DNA of 64,000 nt from Elymus sibiricus (taxonomy: Eukaryota; Streptophyta; Magnoliopsida; Poales; Poaceae), in NCBI GenBank assembly GCA_039707655.1, contig CM077676.1, forward strand, positions 429,451,379 to 429,515,378, written 5' to 3'. The translations under genes were made by a program, and so were the position numbers. The notes under the pieces are model-generated. The model worked only from the letters and a program-made list of their open reading frames with translations, ran no database searches and had not been told where the DNA came from. Below, piece after piece: positions 42,801 to 52,190 of this stretch; position 1 is the stretch's first letter, and the number at the start of each line of letters is the position of its first letter.

Positions 42801-45800
42801 ATAAAATTGCCTGAAGCTAGCACCTTGGGTGGGGGAGCATGTTGCGGCTCCTGGCAGGGCTGCCCTGGTTAAGGTGGTGCTCACCACCATGGCCATTTAC
42901 CACCTCACCGCTTGTCCTTCCAGTGGAAGTGATGAAGAGGATCGATGCTCTAAGACGTGCTTTCCTTTGGGCAGGATGCGATAAGGTCATTGGTGGTAAA
43001 TGCAAGATTAACTAGGAGCAGGTGTGTCGACCAAAGAACATGGGGGTCTCGGAGTTTTGAAATTGAGCAAGTTTGCCATGGCTCTTTGCCTTCAGTGACT
43101 TTGGTTTGAGTGGATCGAGCCATCTAAGCCCTGGTGCGGACTGCGTCCCCCATGTGATGATAAAGATATAGATCTCTTCGCGGCAACAACTAAAGTCACG
43201 GTTGGGAACAGTGGCGGAGACAGGGGGACCAGCAGGCCCCCCCTAACAACCAGGATTTCATGCTAATTTTCCTATGAACAGTACACAATTACTGGTTATT
43301 TGGTGCTAAAAACTCATTTCTCTAGGATTCGCCCCCCCCCCCCCCCCCCCCCGCCCCAATCAGTTTTAGCATCACTCGCCCCCCTTGATAAAAAAATTAT
43401 GTCTCCACCACTGGTTGGGAATGGCGCTATGGCAAAATTTTGGGAGTTGCCTTGGACTAATGGTTTGAGGCCAACAGACATCAGGCCAAAAATATTTGAT
43501 ATTTCTAGAAAGAAGGGCAGCACAAAGCAAAAAAAACTCTCCATGATAACTCCTGGGTCACTCAAATTGAAATGGCGGATGACATTACCATTGACCACAT
43601 CCAGGAGTTTGCCACCCTATGGGAGATGTTGGATGGTGTGACTCTTGAGTCTTGACCATGACACTGACGATGCGATCATGTAGAAATTCACGGATAATTG
43701 TTTGTTCTCAACGTCTTCAGCCTACAAGGTACAATTCAAGGGACTCGCCATCACGCCTATGCTACAAACAGTTTGGCAAGTGTGGGCTACTCCAAAATGC
43801 ATTTTTTGCTTGGTTTATTAAATACAATAGATTGGGGGGGGGGGGGGGGGGGCGTTAGACTTCACCATAGGAGGTTGCAGCTTCTGCCCTCTTCGCAATT
43901 AACTTCAAGAAACATTTGCACGCCTTCTTTTCCAATGTCGTTACATGATTTTCTTTTTGGAATGCGGTGAAGATGTGGATTGGCCTCGGTGACATCATGA
44001 CAAGTGAGTGGCCAAGCATGGTCACGGTGAAAGATTGGTGGACCGGCCTCAAAAGATCTCCAAATCAGAAAGCAATGACCTCCCACATGATGCTTATATC
44101 CTGGGAAGTGTGGAAGGAGCGAAATGCTAGGGTCTTTCGGAACACCGCCACCCCAGCTATGATCATTGTTGACAAAATAAAAGAGGAGGCACAACTGTGG
44201 GTGGTTGCAGGTGCTAGGGCTCCCCGCGGGTAGTTGTTTTCTTTCGCAACCTTGTGGCTTTGTCTTGAACCTCTTACTTCTTAATGAAATGGTGAATCTT
44301 TTGCCTCGTTTAAAAAATTGGCACAACTTCTGAAAAATCCGTCGTTACGGTGAGATGACTGGAACACCGCTTCCTGTTCAGAATAAAAATCCACAATGTA
44401 ATCTTTACTAGCCGGACCTGCAAACGACAAGCTCGCATCATTACCTTATTGATGGCATTGTCTCCATGTTGATGTTCAGACCTAATTGATTGGACTCGGC
44501 ATTCGTGATGAAAATCCTTATCCTGGTCGTCTCAGACCGGACATGGTGAGCCAGTGACGATGGCGTGACTGCATTGCCCCTTCTTAAAGGTGTTGTTGCG
44601 AAAGAAGGTGACCTAGTCCTAGGTGTTTATTTCATATCTTGTCATGGTCCCTCATTGTTATTCATCGCATATACTCTTCTTGTTGATGATTTGGGTATGT
44701 TGCCTTGTATCACTTTAATAATATCATAGTTGCGTACATCTAAGGATGTAGAGACAGGGAGGTTTAAGCTTCCTTTTTAGAAAAGAAACCATTTTATATT
44801 TATTTTCCTAAAACACATTTTTTGTTTTGCTTTGTCAGGTACATTATCATCATTGACGAAGTGCAGCTCAGAGGAGTTTGGTCCGACATAGAAGCAGCTT
44901 TCCCCAACAATCACGAGGGTAGCAGAGTAGTTGTAAGCACGAGTATCCAATCCGTGGCCACCGCCTGCAGCTCTGGCAGTTACCTTTATAGAATTCCAAG
45001 GCTTGACATAAAAGACTCAAAGAGCTTGTTCTGGCAAAGGCTTGGTCGAAAGGATCGTCCACCTGTACTGGAGCATGGGTTGCAAACCTTAATCGATAAA
45101 TGCGATGGTTTACCACGGGCACTGGTCCAGTCAGCTGAGTTCCTGAACCATCAGGCAGCACCTCTTACAGAAGAATTATGCCAAGCTGTGGGCGTCGCAC
45201 TTGGTACCCACCTAGCAGGCGACGATCCCGCCTTCCAGGAGATCAAGAGAGGACTTGTGCAATGCTATGGGAGTCTGGATGACCATGGCCAGAAGACCTG
45301 CATGCTCTCTGTGAGCATATTCCCCAAGGGTCATCGAATCAACAGGAAGAGCCTAATCCGGCGTTGGAAAGCTGAAGGATTAGTGACCGGAAATGTCCAC
45401 ATCAACGAGCACGAGGTTGCCCGGGACTGCCTGGATAAGCTGGCTGACCTGGGTATCATTGAGCCCGTGGTGTTTGGAAACAATTCCAAAGCAAAGCGGT
45501 ACCAAGTCCATGGTGTGATGCTGGAGTTCATCGTGCACCGGTCGATCTCGTGGAACTTCATGACCCTGATTCATGACGGCAGGTTCGTCCATAACCACGC
45601 CGGTAAATGTGCTCCTCGTCGGATCTCTGTTCACGGGATGATCGGTGCTGCACTGGATGACAAGAACTTGCTACGCATCAGGTCACTGACGATATGCAAT
45701 AGTATTGACAAGATGGACTTTGGGATGTGCAAGTTGCTTCGGGTGCTTGATCTGGAAGGTTGCACTTGGGCCGACGATGCTGTGGTTGCCGTCATATGCG

Positions 45801-46870
45801 GCTTGCTGCATCTCAAGTATCTGAGCCTCAGGCGCACGCCAGTTAGTAAGCTCCCCAAGGTTATCAAATATCTGCACTGTTTGGAGACACTGGACGTACG
45901 GCAGACAGGCGTGGAAATGCTGCCAATTGAAATCCTGATGCTACCGCAGCTAGCTCACCTGTTTGGTGAGTTCGAGCTGCCTGCCCAGCTTGCAGATGCC
46001 AAAAGAAGGAAAATGGTTGAGGAATTCTTCTCACAGAAAAGTAGGCTGCAGACTCTGGCTGGATTTAAAATCGTCAAGAGCCAAGGTTTTGAACAGATTC
46101 TGCTTCACGCCAGATTGCTGAGCAAAGTTAAAATATGGTGCAAGGTTCCTCCTCCTGCTGCCCCACGTCCAAGTAGCTCCTTCAACAACCACATTGCAAG
46201 AATAATCCCCAGCAAGAAGAAGGTAGATGTTCCCAGCTTTGCCAAATGTTTGGACAGTCTGATCTCCTCGCTTGAGAAGCGCTTTACAGGACAGTTCGGA
46301 CTCGACTCTCTGTCAGTTGATTTCGATGGTCACCAGACAGACTTCCTGGGCCATGTGCTCAATGCTCCCTCTACTCTGAGTTCCATCAAAATACGGGGAG
46401 AAATGGAAAGCCTCCCTAACAACTCTACCTTGAGCACGCTACGTAACCTAAGAGAGCTGCACCTTTCCGATACTTGCTTGCACTGTGAAGTTTTATCAGG
46501 CTTGCAGAGCTTAGATTACTTAGTTTGCCTCAAGTTGGCAGAGACTTGTCCTGATTTTTGGGTCGGCAGCTTCCGTGTGAAGGCTAATGGGTTCCCAAGC
46601 CTGCAGCGACTATGCTTCGATGGCCCAAAACTTCCAGCTGTGCACATTGAACCAGAAGCCATGCGTTCTCTCATCTCCCTTCAGCTGATTTGTCCGGGGC
46701 CTGAGAAGGACCTTGGTGTCACAGGCGTCAACCATCTTCAACATCTGAATGAGGTGATACTTCATCCTGATGCCAGTGAGACAAAACTGGAAGCATGGAA
46801 AAAGGTAGCAATCGTGCACCAAAACAGGCCGTATATCATCAAGAAGCAACCAAACAGCAACGAGGCATAA
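33841..46870 (+). CDS. NLR-2: CC-NB-LRR disease resistance protein, 950 aa
   Basis: This is an intracellular immune receptor. Two coding exons: 33841-34661 and 44839-46870. Splicing CAAAAG|GTTTTC with TTTGTCAG|GTACAT joins RDKR to YIIIIDEV in frame. Domains: coiled coil (residues 1-125) with YEIEDFIDL (74-82); an unusual Pro/Ser/Thr-rich linker (about 129-165); NB-ARC with P-loop GCSGSGKTT (197-205), kinase-2 IIIIDE (276-281), RNBS-B GSRVVVSTS, GLPR in place of GLPL (364-367), RNBS-D FPKGHRINRKSLIRRW, and VHG in place of MHD (497-499); then LRRs to about residue 920 and a short tail. The ATG at 33841 has a good context (AAGATGG) and is the first ATG in frame. No break is seen. Its divergent neighbour NLR-1 shares the intron position and phase. 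The degenerate MHD and GLPL motifs are sometimes found in one member of NLR pairs. Confidence 0.9.
34892..34940 (+). repeat. Micro-insertion CTACTGTAAAAATAA with 17-bp flanking repeats
   Basis: AAACATGAGCTTCAGTC (34892-34908) and AAACATGAGCTTCAATC (34924-34940) flank 15 nt. Confidence 0.5.
36770..36973. mobile_element. Tourist-like MITE remnant
   Basis: GGGTTGTTTGGTTCCTAACC and GGGTGTTTGGTTCTAGCC (near 36772 and 36816) are typical head sequences of Tourist-type elements. The right end is not clear, perhaps because the CACTA element at 36977 interrupted it. Confidence 0.35.
37372..37434 (-). repeat. 5S-rRNA-derived segment inside the CACTA element
   Basis: The minus strand contains GTTAAGCGTACTCGGGCTGG and then GAGTAGTGAGAGGATGGGTG and ACC. 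This lines up with the 5S rRNA internal control region (GTTAAGCGTGCTTGGGCGAG, AGTAGTACTAGGATGGGTGACC). It is a fragment, not a 5S gene. Confidence 0.65.
39139..39500. repeat. Array of palindromic TTTAGTCCCGGTTGGTGTTACC hairpin units
   Basis: At least five units of the form TTTAGTCCCGGTTGG-loop-CCAACCGGGACTAAAG follow each other, then diverged TGGTCCCGGTTCG units. Each can fold into a hairpin with a stem of about 15 bp. These are the CACTA subterminal repeats. Confidence 0.8.
39698..39904. mobile_element. Harbinger-like MITE, 207 bp
   Basis: Ends are GGGCGTTTACAATTGTG and, reverse-complemented, GGGCATGTATAGGCTG. TTA flanks both sides (39695-39697 and 39905-39907). Another Harbinger-like end (AGTTGAAGATGCCC) stops just upstream at 39694. 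Confidence 0.6.
39975..41240 (-). mobile_element. Non-autonomous poly(A) retroposon, minus strand
   Basis: On the minus strand this runs from a GC-rich head through ACCTAAGGTCTGACCTTC and ACCTAAGATCTTGGATC to GGTATCTTCACGATATTAA, CATATTCCTCTTTTC and a poly(A) run (39975-39983). That tail is typical of Triticeae LINE-type transcripts. The head shares CCGGGCAAAGC within a Pro/Arg-codon-rich context with the retroposon at 47759-49110. There is no reverse transcriptase. The 5' limit is approximate and I found no target duplication. Confidence 0.5.
41830..42229 (+). mobile_element. Solo-LTR-like insertion inside the LINE
   Basis: It interrupts the reverse transcriptase right after MAKLIE. It has a TTTATAAGACGAG promoter-like stretch (near 42051) and the GACGAGTCCAGGGG and CATAATTGTAACCCC features common in Triticeae gypsy-type LTRs. 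ACTGA stands at both edges (41825-41829 and 42230-42234), a possible 5-bp target duplication. The end lacks a clean CA, so limits are approximate. Confidence 0.5.
43209..43413. mobile_element. hAT-type MITE inside the LINE, 205 bp
   Basis: Ends are CAGTGGCGGAGACAG and, reverse-complemented, CAGTGGTGGAGACAT. A perfect 8-bp duplication, GTTGGGAA, flanks it (43201-43208 and 43414-43421). The LINE frame (KVTVGN) resumes after it. It contains a run of 21 C (43332-43352). Confidence 0.85.
43834..43852 (+). repeat. Poly(G) run, 19 nt
   Basis: Nineteen consecutive G interrupt the LINE between the zinc region and the C-terminal block. Conserved LINE sequence ends just before it. Confidence 0.7.
44330..44795 (+). 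mobile_element. LINE-like 3' tail fragment
   Basis: GTACATCTAAGGATGTAGAGACAGGGAGGTT (44733 on) and an A-rich end near 44780 resemble LINE 3' tails such as AGATGTAGAGGCCGAGGTAA at 49074. Coding blocks are absent. It ends about 45 bp before the NLR-2 acceptor site. Confidence 0.4.
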
Positions 46871-47490
46871 TTCGTACACCGGTCTTTGCCTGCATCCATG
46901 CTTTGTTATTTGTGTGATTCGGATGCTGCTCTCACTATTTCTTGGTTTGACTTGTTCAGCATTTTATTAATGTCTCGCGTACAGTAAAGATGCACAGATG
47001 GTGTGCTGCAGGCAGCAAATGCCATGTAACAAGGACCTTCTTTTCTTTGTGAATCCTGTTTCACTTTACCATGTTTTTTTGCCTCCTTTATTCGTGTCCA
47101 CCTCAGTGTTCTTTATAAGAACTCCAGGCTTGCTTGCATAATTCTGTGATGTAAATTAATTGCTGGCTGAGCAAAGAAGATTTGGTTTTTTCTTCGAGTA
47201 ATAAATTGACTAAAGCTAGCCAATATATTTGAAGTCAGGGGCGGAGGCAGGAATTGGGCATAGGGTTGGCGAGTCGAAAACCAAAAATTTTGCAGCCAGC
47301 GACTCATTGTATATAGACCTTTAACAATTACCTATTGTACCGAATATACTGGTAAAATATTGCTCGGAAGATATATTGATCATACAACTATGATATTTAA
47401 TTAGAAAATAGAAGGATGTCAATTAGCAGCATTTTTTTTTTTTGGTTCTTCAAAGAAACATCTAATTAGTAAATTAATTAGGCTGCTAGT
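46871..47490. other. NLR-2 3' flank
   Basis: The sequence after the stop codon is probably 3' UTR. At 47238, GGGGCGGAGGCAGGAATTGGGC resembles an hAT MITE head, but no mate was found. Confidence 0.4.
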
Positions 47491-47491
47491 A

Positions 47492-47669
47492 TGTGCTCCA
47501 TGTGTAAACATATATAAGACGTTTTAGGTCATTACTCGTCACTAAATTAGTGACCTAAAACGTCTTATACTACCTCTGTATAAAAATATAAGATGTTTTT
47601 GCAGTTCAAATTGAATTGCAAAAATGTCTTATATTTTGGTACGGATAGAGTATTTGTTTACAAAGCTAG
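47492..47669. mobile_element. Outer Stowaway MITE (interrupted)
   Basis: A left arm GTAAACATATATAAGACGTT and a right part AAAACGTCTTATA are continued after the inner MITE by TTTGTTTACAAAG. Together they form one Stowaway hairpin once the inner element and one TA are removed. Confidence 0.6.
47570..47650. mobile_element. Inner Stowaway MITE, 81 bp, nested in another Stowaway
   Basis: Ends are CTACCTCTGTATAAAAATA and, at the right, TATTTTGGTACGGATAGAG. TA flanks both sides (47568-47569 and 47651-47652). A perfect internal mirror, TTGCAGTTCAAATTGAATTGCAA, forms the hairpin top. Confidence 0.75.
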
Positions 47670-47758
47670 TAATCCATAGGAAAAGTAGTAGCAGTAGTCA
47701 GTAGAGGTTGTATATCTCTGTGTACCTTTAAAACTGAGCCCTAGATCACGCTGACATG

Positions 47759-49110
47759 AACAAAGACACGACCTCTCGGCCGTCCCCCTCGTGTCGCCCC
47801 CGCGGGCGACCCTGGGGGGAACCCTAGCCGCCGTCCTCTTGGCCCTCCTCCGCCTCCACCTCTCCTCGCCGCCGGGCAAAGCTTGGCCGGCTGGGCGGCG
47901 GCAGGGCGTCTCTCCCCCTTGTCTGTCGCGGCTGGCGCGGGGCAGCCAGATCGGGCGGGGCGCCGGGCTAGCGTGGGGTCGGGCGGCGCGGCGGGCGGGT
48001 TTCTTGGCGACGTCGTGCGCGGCGCGGCGGCGGCGGCGGCATGCTCGCGGCGTGGTGACGGCTGCGTGGTGGGCAAGATCGGTGGTCGTGGGTGCTGCCG
48101 GGTTCAGATCGGATCCAATTCTGGGTCTTGGGCTTGAACGCCGTCGGCCGCCGCGGGGTGGTGGTGGTCGTCGCTGACCACGCCGGATCGCTGGATTTGG
48201 CGCCTGGAGATCTACGATGGATTCTTCTCGATCCTCCTTCATGGTGGGTTGAGCCCCATGGCTCTCTCATCTCTGCAGGTTTCGGTTCGTGGTCCGTTGC
48301 CGGATCCGGACCCAACGGAGGTTTGGTGGTATAGGATGGGGACCGGAGGAAACTTTGATCGGCTTGTTCGGTCCGGCATCGGCGACGTCTCTCGACGCCG
48401 TTACCCTCCGTGGAGGCGATGTCGAGATCTCTCCTATCCACCTCCGAACCCCTCCCGGACGAAAGTCCAAAATTCAGTCTGGATTGGGCGGCGGCGGCGT
48501 CCTTCGCGTCGTACCCTCCATGGAGGCACCGTCTTGGGAGGTTCTGGTGTTCGGCGGAGAGATACTGTGGGTGATGGACTCCGCGTAGCTCCAGCAGCGG
48601 CGACGGTGTGGAGGTTGCCAGGAGGTGCGGCGTTGTTTCTACCGCGTCGATGACGACGAGTATTGGCGGCATGGTGCAGCTGGATATCGACGACAGATGC
48701 GGCTGGATGGACGAGCGCAGGGCGGTGGCGCTGTCTGGCGCCATGGTGGCGTCGACAGCTGACCTGGCAAGGTCTTTGCGTCGGTACCTGCTCTGAAGAT
48801 GGTTAGGTGGATGACGGCGGCGGTAGCCTCGGTGAGTGCGTCGGACCGGTGTGTGATCCATTCCCGGTATGTGGCTGGGATGGGGCATCCGGCATTAGAT
48901 GTTAGGTTTTGGTGCGATGTCTGTTTGGTATTAGGCTCGGACATTCGGCACCCCTGCATCAAGGGGATAGGAGTAGCGATAGGTGTCGTCAAGATGGTGG
49001 CTTCAGGCTTATTGATGTAATGTTTTGTAAAGTCTCTGAGAATAATTAATAAAATGGCTGCATGCATCGCTCAGATGTAGAGGCCGAGGTAATCCTCCTT
49101 TTCTAAAAAA
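47759..49110 (+). mobile_element. Non-autonomous retroposon with poly(A) and 16-bp target duplications
   Basis: AGATCACGCTGACATG at 47743-47758 is repeated exactly at 49111-49126. Between them are 1352 bp: a GC-rich head (CGACCCTGGGGGGAACCCTA and onwards), a middle with many ORFs on both strands but no domain, a tail with AATTAATAAAATGGC and AGATGTAGAGGCCGAGG, and a short A run (49104-49110). This is the structure left by LINE-driven target-primed reverse transcription. No reverse transcriptase is encoded. It is probably a full-length copy of a family that also includes 39975-41240. Confidence 0.82.
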
Positions 49111-49126
49111 AGATCACGCTGACATG

Positions 49127-49394
49127 GCAGAATTAACAGAGCGGCTACCAGCGCTGAAGCAACCTGCGCCCGCGTCGTGATCTGAGTAGTCTGTTTGCGC
49201 CCGGCGGCTGGACTGCGGACAGCGGGATATCAAAACAAAGAGCAGCGGCAAGAGCCCTAGCTAGCAAATTGACAGATCGATCTTGAAGATCAGATTAACG
49301 ACGGTTCACGGAAAAGTTATACTTGTAGCCTTCCTCGAGACTGATGGTCAAAGTGGGCAAGTGGGCTACCATTTGGGCTTCGGCTAGTATACAT
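49127..49394. other. Intergenic DNA
   Basis: No gene or element is recognised. Confidence 0.4.
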
Positions 49395-49672
49395 AGATTA
49401 GAATTAATTTTGGGCTTAATTACTAATTAAATAGCCATTATCTACGGCCATTAGCACACTACTACTCCTTCCGTCCCAAAATAAGTGACTCAACTTTATA
49501 CTAACTTTGAGGGAGTACTATATATGGCCCATGAGACATTGAGCGGGGCCGATCGCCCCAGCCCCGCCAGGGTTATTTGTCCGAAATCACATATATTAAG
49601 AGCTACCCTTGCAAAGGCCACTCTCATCTTTTTTTTTTGCTGACAAACAAAGCATTGCACGTCAGTCATTGT
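49395..49672. repeat. Direct duplication, copy 1 (with Stowaway)
   Basis: This segment, with TAGAATTAATTTTGGGCTTA and GAGCGGGGCCGATCGCCCC, is repeated at 50000-50222. Copy 1 alone contains the short Stowaway at 49465-49515. Confidence 0.8.
49465..49515. mobile_element. Internally deleted Stowaway MITE, 51 bp
   Basis: The left end is CTCCTTCCGTCCCAAAATAA and the right end is CTTTGAGGGAG, with TA on both sides. The second copy of the surrounding repeat lacks it (ACTACTACTATGGCCC). The insertion is therefore directly visible by comparison. Confidence 0.8.
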
Positions 49673-49679
49673 CAACAAC

Positions 49680-50000
49680 GGACTTGATGCACCACCGAAA
49701 TATGTCTACTCTGCGGCCTCTGTGGTACAGAAGACTCCTCGCAACATTCACTATTGCATTGCAACATGGCTAGATGTGTGTGGGCTCTCCATGATCCTGA
49801 CCTGGTGGAAGTAGTGGAAAATACCAGGGAACCTCATGCTACGAGATGGATTTTCTCTATCTTGATGCCCTCCCACATGACGACTTCGTCAAAGTCCTAA
49901 TCACCCTGTGGGCGATTTGGCACGCTGGACGCAAAGCACTTCATGAACAAGTATTTCAAGGTCCAATTGCGACTTACAATTTTGTGAACAAATACATCAT
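49680..50000 (+). pseudogene. LINE zinc-finger (zf-RVT) fragment
   Basis: Frame-shifted translation gives CRLCG-like and CNMARCVWAL, then DDFVKVLITLWAIWHAGRK and FVNKYI. This matches the zf-RVT region and following helix of plant LINE ORF2 (C-x2-C, HxxxxC, VW, TLWAIWxARRKAxH). It separates the two copies of the direct duplication. Confidence 0.55.
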
Positions 50001-50222
50001 AGAGTAGAATTAATTTTGGGCTTAATTACTAATTAAGTAGCCATTATCTGCGGCCATTAGCACACTACTACTATGGCCCATGAGACATCGAGCGGGGCCG
50101 ATCGCCCCCTGCCCCCCGCCAGGGCTATTTGTCCGAAATCACATATTAAGAGGTACCCCTTGCAAAGTCCACTCTCATCTTCTCTAGTGCCGACAAACGG
50201 AGCACTGCATATGTGTCATTTG
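50000..50222. repeat. Direct duplication, copy 2
   Basis: It matches 49395-49672 without the Stowaway insertion. Confidence 0.8.
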
Positions 50223-52190
50223 TCGCAAGTTGGGAGTTTTTCTCTTTTTCTTAGATTTATTTTTTCAAAACTTTTTATCTCTTAAACTATGCATCCAAAT
50301 CATAAACCGTTTTCATCGTTGGATTTCTCGCGTCGGCATCTTCGAAACTCGATCCATGTTAATAAATTTCGACAAACATTTTTTTTGATGAAAAAACAGA
50401 GAAAACCCAGGAATCAAAAAAAGGGAAAAGAGAAAAAAACAAAACATGAAAAAAAGAACGAAAACCAGAAGAAGAAAAAAACCCAGAGCCGAGAGCAACA
50501 CATTTGTGCTTTTTCACTTTTTTGGAAAGCACGGTTGTGCTTTTACCTTTTCGAGAAGCACGTGATGTGTTTTTCCCTTTGTCGCCAGGCACAGTTATGA
50601 TACTTCTCGCGGAACCATAGTTGTGGCTTTTCATTTTTGGGAAGCACGATTGTGTTTTCTCATGAAAAAATATTGCTTCCTGAAAAAAACAATATTTTCA
50701 GGAAAATGTAAGAAAAAACAAGCAAATCCAAAAACCCAAAAATAACCGAAAAAATCCCGAAGAAATCAGAAAATGCATGCAAAAAAAATGCGTTCCTCGC
50801 GGGGTGCGCCCAACGTGCGAAATGTCGCGGCAGGTGGGCACACCACACGTAAGTCGCTGGAGCACTCTTGCGCGTCTGCTGGGAAGCCCCCGCAGGGTGT
50901 ACCCCTTAGTTAGTTAGTCCCCTATTTGTCGCCTATTGCGAGAGCTACGGTGGGCTCCCCTCCAGGGCGGGGCCTTTTTCCTTTTTTAATGATATGGCCC
51001 GTTAACGGTTTTAGGAGGGTTCTATAGACCAGTTTGGACCCTAGTTAGAACCTTCCAGCAGGTTCTTTTTGTTTTTGTGTTTTCTTTTATTTGCTTTTTT
51101 TCAGTTTTCTTCTTTTTTGGTTTTAAATGTCAGTTTTCAAATGTTTTGTTTTGGGTTTCGGTTTTTTGTGTTCCTTTCTGGTTTTTGGTGAACCTTCTTT
51201 TAAAAATGCTGATATTATTAATAATATTGGATCATTCTTTGAAAATATGAAAAAAATTAAAAATTTACGAACAATATTTGAAAAGTTGAAAAAAAATTTG
51301 TTTAAAATGTGAATAATTCAAATTGGTGAACAAATTTCAAAATGGGAATATTTTTGGAAAAGGGGGAACATTTTGTAAAAAAATGAATATTTTTTAAAAG
51401 ATTGAATCTTTTTGCAAATAAGAAAAGAAAATATTCAAATTTATGGACATTTTCTAGAAAATTAAAAATATTTTTTAAATTTTATGGAAAATAATATAGA
51501 AAATAGAAAAGGAAAAAACCGAAATAAAATTGTAAAATGTTCGTCCTGCCTGTCAGGAAAGGTTCTATATGGTTTTAAAACCGGTCAGAAAAGGTTTCCA
51601 GAACCGGAACTTTTTTTTAGGGGTCCCAGAACGCTAAATGTGCCAGCCTATTATGGCATTGCTAGCTCCTTGACCTGTGCACAACGTTCTGAATTTGGGA
51701 ACTTAGGTTTTCTGTTTTTTCTTTTAAGGTTTATTTTGAGTTTTTTCATTCCTTTTTTCTCTTTCTTTTTATCATTTATTTCAAATTTTAAAATAAAATT
51801 TGGAACTGTTAAAAAATGATCACAAATTTTGACAAAAAATGTTCGTGTGTCCAAAGTTTGTAAATTTTAGAAAATGCTCGTGTTTTTAAAAAATTCTATT
51901 GTTGCTAAGAAATAGGGACGCAGCAAGCCAGCACGCGCGCTCATTTGGGTTGGCGAGCAGATGCCCATAAATGGAATGACAAGTTGTCACTTTCTCCAAA
52001 ATGTAAACCACCGTCCCCCATCACCTCCCCTACGTCCACGTGATCCCGGGACCAACAGAAATTCAAAAAGGAAAGTACATGATGTCTCCATGCTACCAAA
52101 AAAATCAACCATGATCTTGTCCCATGTGCTTTTATTTGGGGTTTCAAATATTTTTTAAAGTTACAACTTTTGATTCGACCATCGTAGTTC
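50223..52190. mobile_element. AT-rich Mutator-like sequence (boundaries unclear)
   Basis: CTTAAACTATGCATCCAAATC followed by CCGTTTTCATCGTTGGATTT and later AAGCACG-type words (50520-50650) is a repeated sequence type of Triticeae AT-rich elements, usually classed as Mutator-like. A second AT-rich stretch (51050-51900) carries degenerate AATATTTTT-GAAAA words. There is no transposase and no exact ends. ORFs here are low-complexity. Confidence 0.4.

Larger units (their letters stand above)
41340..44320 (+). pseudogene. Decayed LINE (non-LTR retrotransposon) ORF2, sense to NLR-2
   Basis: Blocks appear in order across several frames: SPSDKAPGPGGFIGAFFKA and SDFRRISLIHVMAKLIE (reverse transcriptase start), LRQGDPLS (42423), YADDA (42536-42550), CNKSLVAPIS, SMRYLGLPLS, FEWIEPSKPW, FGKCGLLQNAFFAW, and the C-terminal block WEVWKERNARVFRN plus DKIKEEAQLW. 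The 3' end is near a TTTAAAAAATT tract at 44310-44320. Many shifts and stops, a deletion near 42420, a nested LTR and a nested MITE show that it is dead. Confidence 0.8.
34662..44838 (+). other. Intron of NLR-2 (10,177 bp), filled with transposons
   Basis: Phase 2, at the same NB-ARC site as the NLR-1 intron. Contents in order: AT-rich DNA (34662-36770), a CACTA element, a Harbinger-like MITE, a minus-strand retroposon, a decayed sense-strand LINE with a nested LTR and hAT MITE, and a LINE-like tail. The AT-rich first part shows only a micro-insertion at 34892-34940 and duplicated ATTACGTTTTTTT words near 34972 and 35034. Confidence 0.85.

Noticed and set aside
44822..44838. Upstream extension of NLR-2 exon 2 as a separate gene starting near 44822
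   Set aside because: There is no ATG in the extension. The acceptor TTTGTCAG|GTACAT joins exactly to exon 1 and restores the KRY-kinase-2 sequence.
22675..46870. Integrated decoy domain (HMA, WRKY, kinase) in either NLR
   Set aside because: Both proteins end shortly after the LRRs. No such motif is found at the C terminus, between domains or in the intron on the coding strand.
47658..48888. ORFs up to 306 codons on both strands in the 1.35-kb retroposon
   Set aside because: The frames are low-complexity, overlap on both strands and lack any conserved domain.
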